A DNA stretch of 64,000 nucleotides from Camarhynchus parvulus (lineage: Eukaryota; Chordata; Aves; Passeriformes; Thraupidae): positions 12,686,501-12,750,500 of the forward strand of contig NC_044600.1 in assembly GCF_901933205.1 (NCBI RefSeq), given 5' to 3'. A program made the translations under genes and the position numbers. This document shows, in pieces, positions 52,295 to 64,000 of the stretch. The notes under the pieces are model-generated. The model was not told where the DNA came from, made no database searches, and worked only from the letters and a program-made list of their open reading frames with translations. How positions within the stretch are numbered: position 1 is the first letter of the stretch; each line of letters begins with the position of its first letter.

Positions 52295-55200
52295 CTGCAA
52301 GAGGCAGAGAGAGAGAGTGAGGCCCCCTCACGCCCCCCACTTCACTGCTGTCCCAAATGCACCTGAAAAGTGCACCCCAGTAAAGGGGGAGCGTGTGGGG
52401 GTACCCTCCTGACTTTATGAGAAAGGACAGCTTATCAACTGGGAATGACTGAAAATAAAAAGGGATTTAATTCTCCCTTTAAATGAACCTGTTATTTAAA
52501 AAAAAAATCTATCAGAAAAATAGAGCAATCTTTCAGAGAAAGAAGCATCTCATAGCTGTAATGATTTTTCTACCTGCTGCCAGAAGCTGCAATGGCAGTT
52601 AGAAAACACTCAATGTGCAATATTGGCTTATTATCAAAGTATTTTCTGGAAACCATAACGACAGTTTGCTCCAAAAACAGTCACCACAATAAGTGAAGAG
52701 CAAGTCTTAAAAGCACCCTGTAGAGCAGTATTAGGACCTGAGGGTACTGCAGGATTATGAATATCTCCATAGGATTCTTTTAAGGCTATGGAGATTTGTT
52801 CTAATTGCCTACAGTTCATCCACACGGTTCTGCACAGCACAGTGTTTTAAGTTACCTACTTAGTGAGGCACTAATGTTCTAATATAGATTTTCCTTTAAT
52901 TCTAACGCCATCAATTAGGAATCACCTGCTGGCTGCAGGCAGTGCAGCGGTCAGCACAGCACGTTCTTGTTTAGAGCTGTGTAGTGCTGAATGCTCACAG
53001 AACAGCTATTCTCTTTGAAAATTTATAGGATCAGGGATTTGTTCAGGAAAACACCTTTAAGATCATCGAGTTCAACAGTTAATCCAGAACTATCAAGTCC
53101 ACCAGTAGCCCATGTCCACACATGCCATGCTGACACCAAGACATTTTTAAATACCTCCAGGGAAGGCAACTCAACCAAGCCCCTGGGTGGCCTATTCCAG
53201 TGTTTGATGACCCTTTTGGGGAAAAAATTATTCCTAATCTCCAATCTAAACCTCCCCTGGTACAACTTGAGGCTATTGTCTCATCACTTGTTACGTAGGA
53301 AAAGAAAAAAGAGCCACCCTCCTGCCCAACTTGGTGTCATCCACAAACTGACTGAGGGTGCCCTTGATCCCCTTCAAGATCAAGGGGGCTCCAGATCATC
53401 AATAAAGACATGAAACAGTACCAAGCCCTGGGGAACATCACTGGTGACCAGCCCCAGCTGGATGTAATTCCATTCACCCATTTGGAAGCACTTGCCTGAA
53501 CAAAAGCATTCTATTTGCTGTGGAACACACTTGAGATGCAGGGCCAAGACTCTCGTGGCACTCTCTGCATGAAGGAAAGAGACCAAAACTCTCCAGACAG
53601 GGATGTTGCAACCCCTCTCTGGACATGCAGCTGTAGATGCCTCGCGCTGTGCAACAGCATCAAGCTCAGTCACTGAGCCTGATCCAAAGCCCAGGACAGA
53701 AGGGCTTGGCCTCTTGGCTTTAAAGGCCACTGTCAATGGCCCTGCCTGGGCACAGACCTGCTGACACCTCAGGGTGCTGCAGGACAGACTGACACAGCAG
53801 CACAGCCTTGGGCTGAAAGGCATCAATGGCAACAGCTTTTGCTGCAGATTTTCCAGCAGTGCCCTGCTATAACCTGTGCTCAACAACAGGCTCCTGTGAT
53901 ACATTCTTTTTCCAGAGCTGGAGATCACATTGATTTGGCAGCTTGTAGCTTTTTACCCAGCTTATGGGTTAGAGTTTAAGCATGTCCTAATGTACAAATA
54001 CTTTATTTTTAAGTCTCAAAAGATCCTGGTTACCTGACTTGCCACAGTGTCTTTATTGCACAGAAGAGCTGAACTATACTAGATTAGGTCTGGGAGCAGT
54101 TAAAAATGATAAGTATCTGAGGAGACCAAGAGTATTTTGTTAGAGCCACTTACAACCAGCTGACGCACTTCTGCCAAATAAAGCACATTGTTCATTGGAT
54201 TTACCCTGTTGTGCACAGCCATTATTACTGTGGTGAGTCTACTAAATCTCTGTATTTTGTGCTTTCTGTCGCTAGAGGTGGGAAACATTTCTGTAATGAA
54301 ACCAGAGAAAATTTGTTTCATTGCCAGGATGGAACCTGGGCCAACTTTGTAGAGGTTCACAACCCTTTCAAACAAGTAGGCAGAAATTCCAGTAAGCCAA
54401 GCTGTGATTTTTGATGGATCTGAGATCCTGACTAGACTACACTCCATGGCAATGATAAGCTTTGCTTTGTTAAAGAAAAATACATGAGATTACCCCACTG
54501 TCCCCCCATCCTGCACCAGGCTGCTGCTCCATCTCCAGTGATGCCATGTGCTGGAAGGTGTTTGGTCTTTTTTTTCTGTGGTGTGTGAATTCTCTTCCCA
54601 TCTGACACAAAGAGGAAACTGTAGAGCAAGTAGCCCTGGGAAAGGCAGAGCAGAAGCTGCCAATGGCAGCACCAGGTCTGTGACAAACCTTGGAGGAACG
54701 AGGAGCCACCTGAGATAGATGGCAGCTCTGGGCCAGCTCGAGAGCTGCTTTCTTCTGAGGCTCCACACAGGGGGGACACAAGGCCTGAGTGTGGGCTGTG
54801 CTCTCTGTGTACTGGGTCACAGGTGTCACAATAATGCTGTTATAACACGGCCTTGTCACTCAGTTACTCTCACATGTCAAGTGCTTCCTGCTCTGAACAG
54901 AAGACAGAGATGTGCACTTTCAGAGCTTTCCTTCCTTATCTCCAAAGTTAATGGGAACAGACTGATCAGCTGGGTGTTATGTTAGAAGTGATGCTGACCT
55001 GGAGGCTGGGTTTCTGCTGCCTACTTTGTGGCCAGACAAGAATTTTCTCCTCCAGACAAAACCTACTTATTCAATCCTGGACACCTAATAGCTCCTTTAA
55101 ATAGTGAGGGAGATGTCATCACCTGCAGAGCACACACTTCATAGGGGTCTATTATAGGACAGGAATAAAAGGATAACTTCTGCTTCATGAAATGTTTATG

Positions 55201-56546
55201 CACAAGCCCCTTCTTAAGGAACAAAAGAGATGTTATGCTCCAGTGGTCTATTTGATCACTAAAACTTTATGTTAACATTTATGTATTTTTATTATGATAC
55301 AAAGTTTCACTGACACATCAATGCCTGGAAAAAACTGGCACATAATGAATAATTTAATTTAGTGTTTGCTTTTCCAGTGTTAAAATATCTTTTTCATTTT
55401 TATTTAAAGTGATTTCTTATTTCATCACTTTAGCTTGTGTTACAATCTATACTTTAATTGCTCTATATATACATATTCAAAATAACTGAGTATTTGGGGT
55501 GTGTATATATACATATCTATGCCCCAAAATATTTTCAATTGTTTGAGGCAATATTTCACTTTCAGCAAAATGTTGGAATTTTTGGTTTTGCACTGATTGA
55601 GAACAAAGTCTGTTTGAAAACTTCAGTTCTTTGTGTGCTAAACTTCGACCCCTTCTTCTTTGTTGCCCTGGCATGTCTAATAGCCATTTCTTCTTCTGAA
55701 CCCCAGAAAGAGACCATTAACAATAATCATTTTCACCTAGAATTTAGCCTACTCAAATAAAGATGGAAAAAAAGGTGAAGTCCTTCACCTTTGTTTTACT
55801 TATGTCTGGATGTGTGACCGGGACAAAAGAGAAATGTGTGTCAGCTGGCAATAGCCATTGCAAGATAAAGGCAAGGATGCAGCAGCAATGCACCTCCTCT
55901 GATCATAACTGCATTACCCTGACTTCATACCTGAGGTGAGGGTGTTTTAACGTTAATATGAAGCCACTGATAATTGGCTGACTAAGTGCCTTCACATTTT
56001 CACCACTATTATACCTTCAATTTTATTAAACAGCACTTACCATATATCAATGAAATATTCATTGGTCTTTCATTGCTGAACGAATCATTGAAAAATCATT
56101 GCAATGAAGGTTAACTTTACTTTGGCTTCCTAAAGTGTCATGGTACTTGCCAGCTAATTAACTGATATTTTTATGGCCTTCATTTGGCTTGAGAAGTAAA
56201 CTGTCAAAGAATTCAGCACAGACCCACCATGTCTGATTTTAGACTTAAGGAGGCTTTGCAGGGATGAAGGTGGGATTCAGCTCTTCCTTCCTACCCACAC
56301 TGGATGTCTCACAGGGGGATCTGACTTAGTCCAGTGGGAGCCCCTCACCCCCACGAGCCCAAGGCAGCTGTATGATCAATTCTATAGCCCAGAACAGTTT
56401 ATACATTATACATGTTTGAAATATACCTGCAGCCCCCAAAACACTGATCCCATGACCTGTCCTTTGCCTTGAGAGGCAGAAAAACACTTCCCCTCCTCTT
56501 GGAACCACTTGTTCCCAGACAGAAGTACTCAGGAGAAAATACTCAC
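52295..56546 (-). other. AFF2: AFF2 intron containing a CR1 fragment
   Basis: A 4.3-kb intron. It contains the deleted CR1 LINE copy described separately and a short T tract at about 54569-54576. The 182-residue frame on the minus strand at 53380-53928 is partly CR1 reverse transcriptase and partly unrelated sequence, so it is not a gene. Confidence 0.88.
53030..53487 (-). mobile_element. CR1 LINE fragment with internal deletion
   Basis: The minus strand reads through the end of a CR1-type ORF2. Residues near 53440-53395 resemble the reverse-transcriptase motif VTSxVPQG followed by an IDDLE-like acidic segment. A KGTLSQFVDDTKLG-like stretch follows in another frame near 53320-53370. After an abrupt jump the sequence gives the RFRLEIRNNFF...VIKHWNRPPRG tail and ends with SLEVFKNVL...GLTVELDDL (53265-53040). 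In full-length CR1 the RT segment and the terminal tail are separated by several hundred more bases, so this copy is internally deleted. The copy is old and immobile. It lies in an AFF2 intron in the same orientation as the gene. Confidence 0.9.
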
Positions 56547-56596
56547 TTTCCATTGCCACCCCAAGGGGAGGGGGCCTGTGAGGCTTTTGAAGAGTT
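56547..56596 (-). CDS. AFF2: AFF2 coding exon (third from last), 50 nt
   Basis: This 50-nt exon encodes residues 102-117, NSSKASQAPSPWGGNG, and the first two bases of Lys118. Family members carry a comparable Ser/Pro/Trp segment directly after the YFK helix, where it forms a flexible linker. The acceptor is TTACAG and the donor AAA|GTGAGT, both strong. The length is not a multiple of three, so skipping it alone would shift the frame in the final two exons. The exon was found by looking for the NSSK...PSPW signature between its neighbours. The phase match (two bases here, one in the next exon) supports it. Confidence 0.94.
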
Positions 56597-60295
<3,699 letters not shown>

Positions 60296-60367
60296 CATAA
60301 AACTGCTAATTTCTTGTCCCCTTCTGTGGCAGAAGAGCCTGTGAAATTCTTGAGTCTCATTGCATAC
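60296..60367 (-). CDS. AFF2: AFF2 coding exon (fifth from last), 72 nt
   Basis: This short exon begins with the base that completes Arg46 and ends with TG of Cys70. It encodes YAMRLKNFTGSSATEGDKK and then LAVL, the hinge between two helical parts of the C-terminal homology domain. The similarity to the AFF2 segment that starts YAMRLKNF is clear. The acceptor is a pyrimidine-rich run ending in ACAAG, an AAG rather than the usual CAG. The donor is ATG|GTAAGT, close to consensus. The exon is exactly 72 nt with the same phase at both ends, so skipping it would keep the frame open. A longer open frame on the same strand (60185-60829) overlaps it but is in another frame and is not coding. Confidence 0.93.

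Positions 60368-64000
<3,633 letters not shown>

Overview
This is a stretch of vertebrate nuclear DNA, most likely from a bird and possibly a songbird. It has spliced exons with GT/AG borders and multi-kilobase introns. Its only recognisable dispersed repeats are a few CR1-type LINE fragments, interspersed content is low, and short microsatellites are scattered throughout. No bacterial or viral gene, CRISPR array or operon is visible. Most open frames in the window are chance frames in non-coding DNA.

The one gene I can identify is AFF2 (FMR2, AF4/FMR2 family), on the minus strand and running from right to left. Its last six coding exons lie at 63684-63548, 60367-60296, 59944-59851, 56596-56547, 52294-52080 and 47610-47489. 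All splice phases agree. Joined, they give 690 nt, or 229 residues plus a stop, covering the C-terminal homology domain of the family. In the AF4/FMR2 family this domain mediates dimerisation within super-elongation-complex-like assemblies. Upstream exons lie beyond position 64000. Two exons (72 and 50 nt) are too short to stand out as open frames and were found by sequence similarity and splice sites.

Layout: 1-37605 is intergenic DNA downstream of AFF2. It holds three CR1 pieces, an A/C-only tract, a GGGAT array, small tandem repeats, AT-rich islands that resemble conserved regulatory DNA, and a patch near 29.8-31.1 kb with weakly coding-like frames that may be a decayed retrocopy. A 42-bp minisatellite occupies 37606-38064. 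From about 38.4 kb to 47.5 kb the sequence is AT-rich and probably forms the very long AFF2 3' UTR. The rest, 47.6-64 kb, is AFF2 exons and introns, with one deleted CR1 copy at 53.0-53.5 kb.

I see no previously undescribed biological system. The observations most worth checking are the minisatellite beside the AFF2 3' end, the length of the 3' UTR, the in-phase 72-nt exon, the serine/glycine linker and the candidate regulatory islands.
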